47,987 nt of DNA from Hyphomicrobiales bacterium. Lineage in GTDB: Bacteria; Pseudomonadota; Alphaproteobacteria; Rhizobiales; Rhizobiaceae. Numbering within the stretch: the first letter of the stretch is position 1; each line of letters opens with the position of its first letter. The notes under the pieces were generated by a model that had not been told where the DNA came from, did not search any database, and was given only the letters and a program-made list of their open reading frames with translations. Both the position numbers and the translations under genes were made by a program. Shown here piece by piece: positions 34,801 to 43,286 of this stretch. Location: contig UCIV01000028.1 in NCBI GenBank assembly GCA_900472575.1, forward strand, positions 1-47,987, in the 5' to 3' direction.

Positions 34801-37800
34801 TTCGACGCTTCTTTCTCCGGAAACCGGTAATATCGAGATCCGCTCCCGCGAACGGTTGAGCAGTGATGACTGGACCATTCATGCTGTCGGCCGTTGTCGG
34901 CGACCGGTGGATGAAGAAATCCATCAGGTTGAAATCGCGACATCTGCCGAAGGCGGTGATAGCCTCTCGTCTGTTCAGGTTTATGAAACAGCCGAACGCT
35001 TCGGCCTGCAATATGGGCCTCGCTTCCAGCTTCTGTCGAGAGCTGTGGCTTTGGGCGATAACGTTGTCGACGTTGAACTCAGAGAAGCGGCAGAACCTGC
35101 GCATCCGTATATCGGCTACAACCTCAATCCATTCTCTGTAGATGCCGCCTTCCATGGCCTTGTTGCACTGTTTGACCGGCTTTCCGGTACGGAGACTGGC
35201 TCTCCCTATATTCCGGTTCGCTTCGGCTCGATCCGGGTCACGGGCAAGGGACGAGCGATTGCCAGGGCAAGGATAGAGATCGAACGGTTCAGCAGCTTCT
35301 CGATCAAGGTGAATTTCCGTTTGTTCGATGCTGCCGGTCAACAGATTGCCATCCTCTCGGACTGCCGTTTCCGCCGCACGTCTCTGCGTCGCCATCATAC
35401 TTTGGATACCGTCGCTTTCCATTTCGACGCCGTCCCGAGCGCGCTTCTTGCAATATCCGAACCGCCAGCTACAAAATTGCCGGCCCTGACCGATTTTGCA
35501 TCCTCGGATGCGAAGGACAATGCATCGTTGATGATCGATGCAGCCATCTATAGGGCATGCCACGAGATTGCCTTGTCGCTCGCCGGTGATAATGGGACGC
35601 TCCTTTCCGCCACTTTGCCGGGAGACTCGGATTTCCGTGCATTCCTGACATCCTGCCTGTTCACATTGGAGGATGCGGGTATCGCGGTCTCCTCCGGAGA
35701 AGGCTGGACGGTGCCCAGAGAGTTCTCTTTCCCGAGCATCGAAGAACTAATCCAGGAAATCTACCGGGAGGACTCCTCGCGTGTCGCTGAGGTCGTCCTG
35801 GTCAACGACGTCTACCGTGATGCGCTCGAACGTCTTTCCCTGTCCGGAAAATCAGTCGATGCTGAAGACGAACATGCGGACAATGTCAGCGAAGCAACAT
35901 TGGATCACGTTCTCGTCCACTCTCCGCTCGGTCATCGCCGTGCAGAAGCCGGCTTCGATCTGACACAGCGTTTCTGTGAAGAGAACCACGGAAAAATCAG
36001 CTTTATCGTCGAACTCGGCACAACCAGCCAGTCTGCCAGCACACGGCTTGCCGGTCTGGCGGCATCCATCGGCGCGACGCTGGTGATCGCGGAACCGAAG
36101 GAAAATGCGCGTCGCATGCTGGAACTGGCGTTCGAGCGGAATGTGCATGTCTCCGTTGTTGAGCCTCGGGCTCTCGCCAGCCTTGAGCGCGTTGATCTGA
36201 TCGTTGCCGACGGCTTGTCCAGCCAGCTTATGCTGACCGGTGACGAAGATGTTCGCCAGGCTCTTCGTTCCGCTGCAGCAAAAGGAGCAGCGATCGTTTT
36301 CGTCGATCGCGCTCCCTCGGCGTTCAACGACTTCGCATTTGGGTTGTCGGACGGATGGTTCGCGGCAAGCCAGTCTGCGGATTTCCCCGTCGGTCAACTT
36401 GCCACCGCAGCGCAGGTCGAGACACTTCTGTCTGATCTCGGCTTTGAGGCTGCGTCGGTGAAGGATATGCAGCTGGACGAGGGGGCTCTTGTCCTCGCCA
36501 TTGCCCAATCCCGCGCCAAAACCGAGGCTGTGCTGACGGAAGCGGACAGGGGCAGGCTGATCGTTGTTGCCGAACAGGCATCCGAACAGATACTGGCGTC
36601 TTCCTTCGTCGATGCCGCTATCGTTCAGGCGACCGAGGCTGAACGTGCGCTGGAACTGGTGCCGGAAGACTCGAAATCACCCGTCTGCATGGTTTATCTT
36701 GCCGATCGCGGCATCGAGCAGGCCGTTTCGGCACTTGAGATTGCAAGGCTGTCGCGCTTCAAGGCTCTTGCCGAGGGGATGACGCGGCAGGCAAATGGTT
36801 CGACGGGCAGGCCACGGCTTATCGTGCTGGCACCGGGTGGCTCTCCGCTTGCGGGAGAAAACAGTGATGCGGCTAACGCCGGTTTGTGGACATTCGCCCG
36901 TGTTCTGCAGAACGAGTATGATGCCGTCGACATTCACATGATCGATGCCGAAGGCGATGAAGCGGTTGCCCTTGTTGATCGGATCGCCACGCTCACAAGC
37001 GCCAATCGCGAGTGGCTTCTGGGCGAACATGGCCTCCTGGAAATCCGCGCGGCCTCCGGCCCGTCCGCTGGCCGCGATGGAACCACGTCCGATTTCGAGG
37101 CTGCGACCATCCACCAGCTCACCAGCGGTCGCGTCGATAGCATCATCTGGCAAAGCTGTGCGCTTCAGGAACCCGGTGCGGACGAGGTCATCATCGCTGT
37201 TGAGGCTGCTGGTCTCAACTTCCGAGATGTCATGTGGTCCATGGGTCTGTTGCCTGAAGAAGCGCTTGAAGACGGTTTTGCCGGAGCGACGATCGGGATG
37301 GAAATGGCCGGTCGCGTCGAGCGCGTCGGCTCAGCCGTCGCGGACTTGAAGCCTGGCGATCGCGTAATGGGCATCGGCCCGGCCGCTTTCTCGACCCATG
37401 TTCGTGTCCGCCGCGATGGGGTTACGAAATTCCCGGATAGGCTCGATTTTGCCGCCGCCGCAACTGTACCGGTCGCGTTCCTGACAGCCTATTATGCCAT
37501 GGTTCAGCTCGGCCATATCGAACCGGGCGAGACGATCCTCATTCACGGTGCCGCTGGCGGTGTCGGTCTTGCCGCGCTGCAGATCGCTAAGCTGAAAGGT
37601 GCAAAGGTCATCGCCACGGCCGGTACGGTCGAAAAACGCCGCTTTCTTGAAGCGCTCGGCGCAGATCATATCTTCGACAGCCGCTCGCTGGATTTCGTAT
37701 CTCGCGTTCGTGCGGTCACAAATGGCGAAGGTGTCGATCTAGTCTTGAACTCGCTCTTCTCCGAAGCGATGGAGCGAAGCCTCGAGCTGGTAAAACCCTT

Positions 37801-39316
37801 CGGCCGCTTCCTTGAACTCGGCAAGCGCGATTATTATTCCGACCGCAAGATCGGCCTGCGTCCGTTCCGCCGCAACATAAGTTATTTCGGCATCGACGCC
37901 GATCAGCTTTTGGTCAATCTGCCGAAGATCACCAAGCGGATCTTCGCCGAGATCGGTGAACTGTTCCAGAGCGGCGAACTTGTGCCTCTGCCTTATCGTG
38001 CCTTCGGTTACGACGAGATCGGCAGTGCCTTCCGGCTGATGCAGAATGCCGGCCAGATCGGCAAGATCGTCATTCGTCCGCCAGTTCGTGGCAAGGATCG
38101 GGTGGTTGTCGCCAGCGACCGGACATTGCGCTTCAGTGGCGAGGGTGGCTTTCTCGTTGCTGGTGGCATCGGTGGTTTCGGCCTCGTTGCAGCCGACTGG
38201 CTCGTCAACAGGGGCGCGCGCCGCATTGCGCTCTGCTCCCGCCGTGGTATCGCCGATGAGGCGACGATCAAGGCGATTGAGAAGTGGGCTGCCCTCGGCG
38301 TCGTCGCAACGCTGCATGCCTGCGACATCACCAACGAGCAGGCTCTCTCCGCTCTTCTGTCCGAATTGCGCGCCGCGGCTCCGATCAAGGGTATCATCCA
38401 CGCCGCCATGGTGCTGGACGATGCCTTGCTGTCGAACCTGACCGATGACCGCAATCGACCGGTTGTGGACGTCAAGGTTCGCGGTGCTGAACTGCTGGAC
38501 AAGCTGACCCGTGACGATGATCTTGAGCTTTTCCTGTTGTTCTCGTCTGCCACGACCATGCTCGGTAACCCCGGACAGGCCAACTATGTTATCGCCAACG
38601 GCTACCTCGAAGGGCTTGCACGCATGCGCCGCGCGGCCGGCCGTCCGGCTCTGGCCGTCGGTTTCGGTGCGATTGCCGATACGGGTTTCCTCGCTCGCAA
38701 CGCCGAGGTCAACGAGCTTCTTTCGAAGAGGATAGGCAAGACCGCAATGAAGGCGCGTGATGCGCTCGAGCAGGTCGAGAACTATCTGGTGAGCGAGACT
38801 GGGAGCATCGATGGTGCGGCGGTAATGATCGCCGAAGTGGACTGGAACGCAGTCCGCATGCTGCCGATCGGGACGGCAAGCGTGTTCGAGACCGCAATGC
38901 GGGCCGCTGGCAATGCGCAATCATCTGCCGATGGTGATCAGATAGATCTCGAAGCGCTGATCCACGGCAAGTCCGCCGATGAGGCTCAGTCTATCCTGCA
39001 CAAGATCGTGGCTGCCGAGATCGCCGCGATCCTTCGTGTCACCGAAGACAGTATCACGCCGGAAAAGGTCCTCAAGGATGTCGGCCTCGACAGCCTGATG
39101 GCGATGGAACTCGGTATGAGCTTCCAGCAGAAGACCGGATTTGATATTCCCTTGAGCGGTGTTGGTGAGGATACGACGGTGAGTGACGTGGTCACGCGCC
39201 TTCGCGAAAGGGTTTCGAAACGTAGTGGCGGGGAGGAGGAGGCTCCGCAGGACGAGGTGCTCGACCGTCTGGTCAAGAGCCACTCGACCCAAAGCCAGAA
39301 AGCAGCTGCTCAGTGA
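31865..39316 (+). CDS. rkpA: Iterative type I polyketide/fatty acid synthase RkpA
   Basis: A 2,483-residue megasynthase. Domains in order: ketosynthase about 8-428 (Cys178 in DTACSSS, His313, His351); acyltransferase about 530-830 (Ser623 in GHSVGE); dehydratase about 905-1160 (His928 in HVVDGRAILP, Asp near 1092); a degenerate methyltransferase-like region about 1370-1530 (VELGTTSQSAST, not the SAM-binding LExGxGxG); enoylreductase about 1750-2070 (HGAAGGVG near 1893); ketoreductase about 2090-2290 (GGIGGFG, LDD motif, Tyr near 2241); ACP with Ser2410 in GLDSLMAMEL. This is the order of animal FAS and fungal highly reducing PKS. No thioesterase is present. In Sinorhizobium rkpA is needed for K-antigen. 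ATG 31865 is given; ATG 31886 is a likely alternative. Its stop overlaps rkpG by 4 nt. Confidence 0.93.
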   Translation: MTNVRVTMTIEVIGRACVAPGASSIEELQQVLRTGRCTVTQIPADRWELARFWHPTQGTPGKTYTFAAGVIDAVYDFDPAVFGLSQREAMQMDPQQRILLTLVWKALEDANLPVSTLSKQKVGVYIGASSLDSGNLSAEDPASGSPYFMTGNTLSIVSNRISHVFGLNGPSMTIDTACSSSLVALDQAARALERGDIDTAIVGGVNLLVHPLSFVGFAQARMLSPEGLCRAYDTNGQGYVRAEGGAAIVLRRSDIARQQHDRSYARIHATGVNSSGRTNGISLPSREAQADLLNSIYKGHGIDVNRVAFIEGHGTGTRVGDPAEVWAIGNVIGQKRRAPLPIGSIKSNIGHTEPVSGLFGLFKAMLALENDYLPATLHIETANEDIDFDALNVRVNTSAIKLLPAKEARLVGINSFGFGGTNAHVVIGDPEPATQADSPAKGDNLLFLASAHSAGALESLLKDYQERLSAATPEKARRIIAATTTNRDALKYRFAVDTRGERGVLDAIKTHLAGDASDGEHGEAPSLLGKIAFVFSGNGAQWAGMGVEAYRANPHFRQYFQSFSALFEYHLGEKLTDLIVADNLGVRLADATIAQPLLFAVQASLSDSLSAYGIRPDVVFGHSVGEIAAAYASKALTAAEAVAIVAKRSHSQHLFAGQGKMAAAVMGEEAAVAFAKNHGLDGIHVAAINAPNSVTISGPAAEIQAFRDAARKSQTVVHILDINYPFHHPIIDSAREGFLSELPAIEPQAAGCTFISTVTGGIYDGRGLDAEYWWHNVREPVLFRSATEAALDLGCNLFIEISPRTILSNYVSEIAKSRAQPATVIGSLQRETLVEGRDPIARAFARAIAHGAVPAQSRHSGKRSPVIDLPPLPFEPTELKVPATTDEIDMFGRDFKNSYTLLGWRNDPNGSHWKNHVDALLFPDLAEHVVDGRAILPGAGFLEIAVTAAQAHFGTDEVEVSNMEIVRPLELRPDRMLELSTLLSPETGNIEIRSRERLSSDDWTIHAVGRCRRPVDEEIHQVEIATSAEGGDSLSSVQVYETAERFGLQYGPRFQLLSRAVALGDNVVDVELREAAEPAHPYIGYNLNPFSVDAAFHGLVALFDRLSGTETGSPYIPVRFGSIRVTGKGRAIARARIEIERFSSFSIKVNFRLFDAAGQQIAILSDCRFRRTSLRRHHTLDTVAFHFDAVPSALLAISEPPATKLPALTDFASSDAKDNASLMIDAAIYRACHEIALSLAGDNGTLLSATLPGDSDFRAFLTSCLFTLEDAGIAVSSGEGWTVPREFSFPSIEELIQEIYREDSSRVAEVVLVNDVYRDALERLSLSGKSVDAEDEHADNVSEATLDHVLVHSPLGHRRAEAGFDLTQRFCEENHGKISFIVELGTTSQSASTRLAGLAASIGATLVIAEPKENARRMLELAFERNVHVSVVEPRALASLERVDLIVADGLSSQLMLTGDEDVRQALRSAAAKGAAIVFVDRAPSAFNDFAFGLSDGWFAASQSADFPVGQLATAAQVETLLSDLGFEAASVKDMQLDEGALVLAIAQSRAKTEAVLTEADRGRLIVVAEQASEQILASSFVDAAIVQATEAERALELVPEDSKSPVCMVYLADRGIEQAVSALEIARLSRFKALAEGMTRQANGSTGRPRLIVLAPGGSPLAGENSDAANAGLWTFARVLQNEYDAVDIHMIDAEGDEAVALVDRIATLTSANREWLLGEHGLLEIRAASGPSAGRDGTTSDFEAATIHQLTSGRVDSIIWQSCALQEPGADEVIIAVEAAGLNFRDVMWSMGLLPEEALEDGFAGATIGMEMAGRVERVGSAVADLKPGDRVMGIGPAAFSTHVRVRRDGVTKFPDRLDFAAAATVPVAFLTAYYAMVQLGHIEPGETILIHGAAGGVGLAALQIAKLKGAKVIATAGTVEKRRFLEALGADHIFDSRSLDFVSRVRAVTNGEGVDLVLNSLFSEAMERSLELVKPFGRFLELGKRDYYSDRKIGLRPFRRNISYFGIDADQLLVNLPKITKRIFAEIGELFQSGELVPLPYRAFGYDEIGSAFRLMQNAGQIGKIVIRPPVRGKDRVVVASDRTLRFSGEGGFLVAGGIGGFGLVAADWLVNRGARRIALCSRRGIADEATIKAIEKWAALGVVATLHACDITNEQALSALLSELRAAAPIKGIIHAAMVLDDALLSNLTDDRNRPVVDVKVRGAELLDKLTRDDDLELFLLFSSATTMLGNPGQANYVIANGYLEGLARMRRAAGRPALAVGFGAIADTGFLARNAEVNELLSKRIGKTAMKARDALEQVENYLVSETGSIDGAAVMIAEVDWNAVRMLPIGTASVFETAMRAAGNAQSSADGDQIDLEALIHGKSADEAQSILHKIVAAEIAAILRVTEDSITPEKVLKDVGLDSLMAMELGMSFQQKTGFDIPLSGVGEDTTVSDVVTRLRERVSKRSGGEEEAPQDEVLDRLVKSHSTQSQKAAAQ

Positions 39317-40740
39317 CAGAGAAAGACAAGCCGGAAACGACAGTGCCTCCCGTGGGGGGCGCGAAGCTTGGTTTTCTGGAAAAAATGCGGCAGACCAGTG
39401 AAGTGTCCGGCCGCAATCGCGAAGCGCGCCTGAACCGTCAACCACAGGCTCCGCTTCGCCAGAACCTGAAATTCGATCAGCTTCCCGAATATCAGCGGGT
39501 ATTGACCCAACGGAAGGTCGGAGAAGTGATCGGGGTGGACAACCCGTTCTATCGCTCCCACGACGTGGCGGCTGGTGCCACCACCGTCATGGCTGGCAGG
39601 AACTTTGCCAACTTCGCCTCTTACGACTATCTCGGGACGAATACGGATCCGAAGGTCACAAGCCGAGCCAAGGAAGCGATCGATCGTTACGGCATTTCCG
39701 CTTCCGCCAGCCGTCTCGTGGCCGGCGAGCGTCCCGTCCACACAGAACTTGAGGCAACCCTGGCCGAGGTTTATGGCGTCGAGGCGGCAGTTTGCTTCGT
39801 CAGCGGCTATCTGACCAATGTTGCAGCCATCAGCTGCATCGTTGGCCCGCAGGATCTCGTCGTCCATGATGAGTTCATCCATAATAGTGCGCTTGCAGGG
39901 ATCAAGCAGTCGGGCGCGACGCGCCGGCTCTTCCGTCACAACGATGTCGATAATCTCGAAACCGTGCTGAAGACGCTGTCGTCGGAGTTCCGCCGGGTCC
40001 TCGTCATCGTCGAGGGCGTCTATTCGATGGACGGCGATATTGCCGACCTGCCGAGACTGTTGGAATTGCGCAGTCGTTACGGTTTCTGGCTGATGGTGGA
40101 CGAGGCTCATGCGCTAGGCGTTCTGGGCAAGACGGGCAGGGGCACGTTCGAGCATTTCGACGTCGATCCGCAGGAAGTCGATATCTGGATGGGAACGCTG
40201 TCCAAGACGACGTCCAGCTGCGGCGGCTATATTGCCGGCTCGCAGGCACTTGCGGATATCCTCAAGGCCGAGGCAGGAGGATTCGTCTACAGCGTCGGGC
40301 TCGCACCTGTCTTGGCAGCAGCAGCAAAGGTCGGTCTCGACATTCTGCGCAGCGAGCCGGAACGGACTGAAAAGCTTCACCGCAACGGCGCGCTGTTTCT
40401 GCAAGAAGCCAGGAAGGCTGGCCTCGACACAGGTCTCAGCGTCGGATTTTCGGTTGTTCCGGTTCTCGTGGGCGACTCGCTTAGGGCAGTGCAATTGTCT
40501 AACGAGCTTCTGGAAGATGGCGTCAACGCACTGCCGATCATCCATCCGGCCGTACCGGAGGGGCAGGCGCGCCTGCGTTTCTTCATTACCTGCAACCACA
40601 CTGACGATCAGATTAGACACGCCGTTGAAGCAACTGCGCGTCGGCTGAAGGCCTTGCAGGAACGTAATTTCGGTCTGGCATCGCTGAACATGGAGCAGAT
40701 GATGCAGCTTTCACCACTGCTTCAATCGCCCAACAGCTGA
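39313..40740 (+). CDS. rkpG: Alpha-oxoamine synthase RkpG
   Basis: A 475-residue PLP enzyme of the 8-amino-7-oxononanoate synthase/serine palmitoyltransferase family. Such enzymes join an acyl thioester to an amino acid with loss of CO2. The PLP Lys is K298 (GTLSKTTSSCGGY), the ring-binding Asp is D263 (VDEAHALGV), and EFIHNSALAG and GISASASRLVAGE are present. It has about 70 extra N-terminal residues compared with BioF, possibly for docking to the RkpA ACP. GTG 39313 overlaps the rkpA stop (GTGA), so the two are translationally coupled. No biotin genes are nearby, and the next gene encodes a 3-ketosphinganine-reductase-like SDR, so a sphingoid-type product is likelier than a biotin precursor. 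Amino acid substrate unknown. Confidence 0.92.
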   Translation: MTEKDKPETTVPPVGGAKLGFLEKMRQTSEVSGRNREARLNRQPQAPLRQNLKFDQLPEYQRVLTQRKVGEVIGVDNPFYRSHDVAAGATTVMAGRNFANFASYDYLGTNTDPKVTSRAKEAIDRYGISASASRLVAGERPVHTELEATLAEVYGVEAAVCFVSGYLTNVAAISCIVGPQDLVVHDEFIHNSALAGIKQSGATRRLFRHNDVDNLETVLKTLSSEFRRVLVIVEGVYSMDGDIADLPRLLELRSRYGFWLMVDEAHALGVLGKTGRGTFEHFDVDPQEVDIWMGTLSKTTSSCGGYIAGSQALADILKAEAGGFVYSVGLAPVLAAAAKVGLDILRSEPERTEKLHRNGALFLQEARKAGLDTGLSVGFSVVPVLVGDSLRAVQLSNELLEDGVNALPIIHPAVPEGQARLRFFITCNHTDDQIRHAVEATARRLKALQERNFGLASLNMEQMMQLSPLLQSPNS

Positions 40741-40756
40741 CTTCGGGGGCACGGCC

Positions 40757-41542
40757 ATGCATGTCGTCGTAACCGGGGGATCGAGCGGCATCGGACTTGA
40801 AGTTGCGAAGGTATACGCCCGGCGTGGTGCGTCCGTTTCATTGATCGCCCGCAACCTCTATCGTCTGGAAACTGCGCGCAGCGAGATAGAGAAATCTTCC
40901 GGCGGAAGGGCAAAGGTCTTTGTTGCGGCCGCCGACGCAGCTGTCTGCACTGAGATGTCGTCTGCAATCATGGCCTGCGAGGCAGCCAATGGGCCATGCG
41001 ATATTCTTGTCGCCTCGGCCGGCGTGGTGGAGCCGGGCTGGTTCCACGAGCAGGCGCCTGAACTGTTCGAGAGCCAATGGCAGACCAACTTCGTGGGGGT
41101 GGTCAACGCCGTGAGGGCCGTTTATGCGGGCATGAGAAGCCGCGGAGCAGGGCGCATCATGATCGTTTCCTCAGCTGCTGCCTTTATCGGCATCCCTGCC
41201 TACGCCGCCTATTGCAGCTCAAAATCAGCCCTGGTGGGGTTTGCGGATTCCCTCAGACTGGAAGCAATGCCGAAGGGTATAACGGTCGGCGTCTGTTTCC
41301 CTCCCGATACCGACACGCCTCAGTTTTCCCGTGAGCTCGAAAGCCGGCCGAAGGAGGCCGAATTGCTGATGGGTCGTATCAAGCCGAGACAAGCGCAAGA
41401 GATTGCGGAAAGACTCGTTTCCGGCATCGACCGACGCAGTGCTCACGTTTATTTCACGGCGTCGATCTCAGCGCTTGCCCTGTTTGGTCCTCTCGCAAGA
41501 CCATTTGTCGAGATCTGGTATCGGCTGAAATTGGGCAGATAG
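40757..41542 (+). CDS. rkpH: SDR resembling 3-ketodihydrosphingosine reductase, RkpH
   Basis: A 261-residue short-chain dehydrogenase. NADP motif TGGSSGIG at residues 6-13, then ASAG, VSSAAAFIG and catalytic YCSSK. Residues about 181-189 read PPDTDTPQF, the motif I recall from eukaryotic KDSR (PPDTDTPGF). The C-terminus has a hydrophobic stretch (ASISALALFGPLA) that may attach it to the membrane, as in KDSR. It follows rkpG by 16 nt in the same operon. Expected reaction: reduction of the 3-keto group of the RkpG product to an alcohol. The specific chain is inferred. Confidence 0.9.
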   Translation: MHVVVTGGSSGIGLEVAKVYARRGASVSLIARNLYRLETARSEIEKSSGGRAKVFVAAADAAVCTEMSSAIMACEAANGPCDILVASAGVVEPGWFHEQAPELFESQWQTNFVGVVNAVRAVYAGMRSRGAGRIMIVSSAAAFIGIPAYAAYCSSKSALVGFADSLRLEAMPKGITVGVCFPPDTDTPQFSRELESRPKEAELLMGRIKPRQAQEIAERLVSGIDRRSAHVYFTASISALALFGPLARPFVEIWYRLKLGR

Positions 41543-41560
41543 GAAAACGAGCCGTCACCC

Positions 41561-42346
41561 TCAGACGAAAGCCTTTTGGCTGCCATCGATTTTGAGCACG
41601 GTCAGTTTGCCTGAGTAATAGGCGCCCGTGTCGATGCCGATGCGGCCCATGCCGATATCCGGCGTCGGTTGCGGCGTGTGTCCGTGAACGATCAGCAACG
41701 GCTGCCCCGGGCCTTGGCTCAGAAACGGTTCCCGGATCCACATCAGGTCTTCGTCACTCTGTTTGTCCATTGCCACTCTTGGCCGCAGACCCGCATGAAC
41801 GAAAACGATATTGCCGATCTTCAGGCAAATGGGCAGGTTGGCCAGGAACTGTCTGTGGTTTGCCGGAATGGCCTCGGTAAGTACCTCTTTAAGATCGATC
41901 AATCGCCCTTTTCTCCTGGCGGTAAGGTGATGGATATCGATACCGTAGGAGATTAACGTCTGTTCGCCGCCAAGGCTGAGCCAGTCGGTATAAAGCTCGG
42001 GTTCTTCGATGAACTTGCTGAAAATGTCGTCGTGATTGCCGCAGAGCGCAAGCCTGCGCAGGCCCAGATCACTGGGTTTTTGTAGATGTTCGATCACCTG
42101 ATAGGAGCTTGGTCCACGGTCCACATAGTCACCAAGCAATACGATCAGGCCGGGACGGCCCGTTCTGGCTATGTCTGCTGCGATGCGGGCTTCTGCTTCC
42201 TGGAGTTCTTTTAGACAGCCATGCACATCGCCGATCGCGTAGATCGGATAGCTTGCGGGTTCGTCACCCAGATCTATCCGGCGTCGGGAAGGCGGAGAAG
42301 GCTGGCCCATCGGGCGCCCCTTCATCCAGCCAATAAGTTTGCGCAT
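41561..42346 (-). CDS. Serine/threonine-phosphatase-like metallophosphoesterase
   Basis: A 261-residue PPP-family phosphoesterase (ApaH/PrpE/protein phosphatase group). Motifs in order: GDVHG, GDYVDRG, GNHD, and HGHTP near the end. All metal ligands are present, so it should be active on a phosphoprotein or a nucleotide such as diadenosine tetraphosphate. It converges on rkpH with an 18-bp gap. In Sinorhizobium rkpI and rkpJ follow rkpH; here this gene takes that place on the other strand. Confidence 0.88.
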   Translation of the reverse strand: MRKLIGWMKGRPMGQPSPPSRRRIDLGDEPASYPIYAIGDVHGCLKELQEAEARIAADIARTGRPGLIVLLGDYVDRGPSSYQVIEHLQKPSDLGLRRLALCGNHDDIFSKFIEEPELYTDWLSLGGEQTLISYGIDIHHLTARRKGRLIDLKEVLTEAIPANHRQFLANLPICLKIGNIVFVHAGLRPRVAMDKQSDEDLMWIREPFLSQGPGQPLLIVHGHTPQPTPDIGMGRIGIDTGAYYSGKLTVLKIDGSQKAFV

Positions 42347-42446
42347 TTAGTGCCGCCAATCACAGACAGGTAAGTCCCATAGACAATGGGAACCCGCCCC
42401 TAAAGGAGGGTTAACATACTGTCGATATTCGCAAATCAGGCAGTCT

Positions 42447-43286
42447 TCAATCATTTACTGCAGGCAGGGTTAAGAGACGCGGGCCCCTTGCCGTCTTCGT
42501 TGCCTGTGTGGGCATGCCCGTTTCTTGTTTTGTCGGCCAAAGTCTTGGATGATCCGCCGGGATTTTCGATGTCCGGTCTGTGCCGATCAGATTATATCGA
42601 CCAGGGTTGCCGAGTTCCTGTCGAAACGTCAGGCCTTGATAGCCTGCGTAGAAGTAGAAGTCCGCCTGGGTCGTGAGCATTTTCGTCAGGGTTTCGGAAA
42701 GAGCCAGGTCGCGCGGCATTGCGGCAGCCAGACGGAAAAAGGCGATAGCCTGCGTCGCAAGCTCACCATCCAGTTTGCCGCTGGCGAGATTGAACTTCAC
42801 GCGAATATTATCTGCTGGTTCATGCATAAGGCCACGGGCCTGCAGGAAAAGTGAGGCAGAGCGGTTCGCTCCGAGACCATCCCGCAACATCGAACACTCC
42901 CAGCCGCGTTGCTCCGATTCGGCAAAGGCCGGTATTTCCTGCGCGCCTGCCGCCTGTCTGCTGCACATATCCGCAGGGGTAGGGTTGGCCTCGATAAGGC
43001 CGGGCGCCGTGGTGAACCCGGGCCAAGGCCATCGCGAGATGGGTTTCGAAATCCTCGCCACCTCACTCGAGGTTGATACCGTCGCTACGCTTGTTGCCGG
43101 TACCGGAAGGGGAATGCCGAGAAACAGAGAAAGCGTCTTGAGGTTTCGTTGATCGTTGGCAAACAACACGGTTGCGGCAACCCCGCCGATAACCGCAAGG
43201 ATCAACACGATCAGGGGCCAGCGTTTCGCCGGTCTAGGTGGTGAAGCGGCCATCCGGGAGTAAGGGCGAGGGGCCATTGGATCCAT
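42447..43286 (-). CDS. Membrane-anchored protein of unknown function, paralog B
   Basis: A 279-residue protein with a Pro- and Arg-rich cytoplasmic tail, a membrane segment at residues about 24-42 and a periplasmic domain. It is a paralog of the protein at 29319-30167: NDQRN after the membrane helix, a Cys (PADMC), WECSM 22 residues later, ASLFLQARG, FRLAA and GRYNLI. The last 40 residues (KQETGMPTQATK...) are polar and not shared. No function can be assigned. The two copies bracket the rkpUAGH genes and share their orientation, which suggests a role linked to the envelope or capsule. Confidence 0.72.
   Translation of the reverse strand: MDPMAPRPYSRMAASPPRPAKRWPLIVLILAVIGGVAATVLFANDQRNLKTLSLFLGIPLPVPATSVATVSTSSEVARISKPISRWPWPGFTTAPGLIEANPTPADMCSRQAAGAQEIPAFAESEQRGWECSMLRDGLGANRSASLFLQARGLMHEPADNIRVKFNLASGKLDGELATQAIAFFRLAAAMPRDLALSETLTKMLTTQADFYFYAGYQGLTFRQELGNPGRYNLIGTDRTSKIPADHPRLWPTKQETGMPTQATKTARGPRLLTLPAVND

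Noticed and set aside
39313..40740. rkpG as the biotin gene bioF
   Set aside because: No other biotin gene is nearby, it is coupled to a PKS gene, has a long N-terminal extension and is followed by a ketosphinganine-reductase-like gene.
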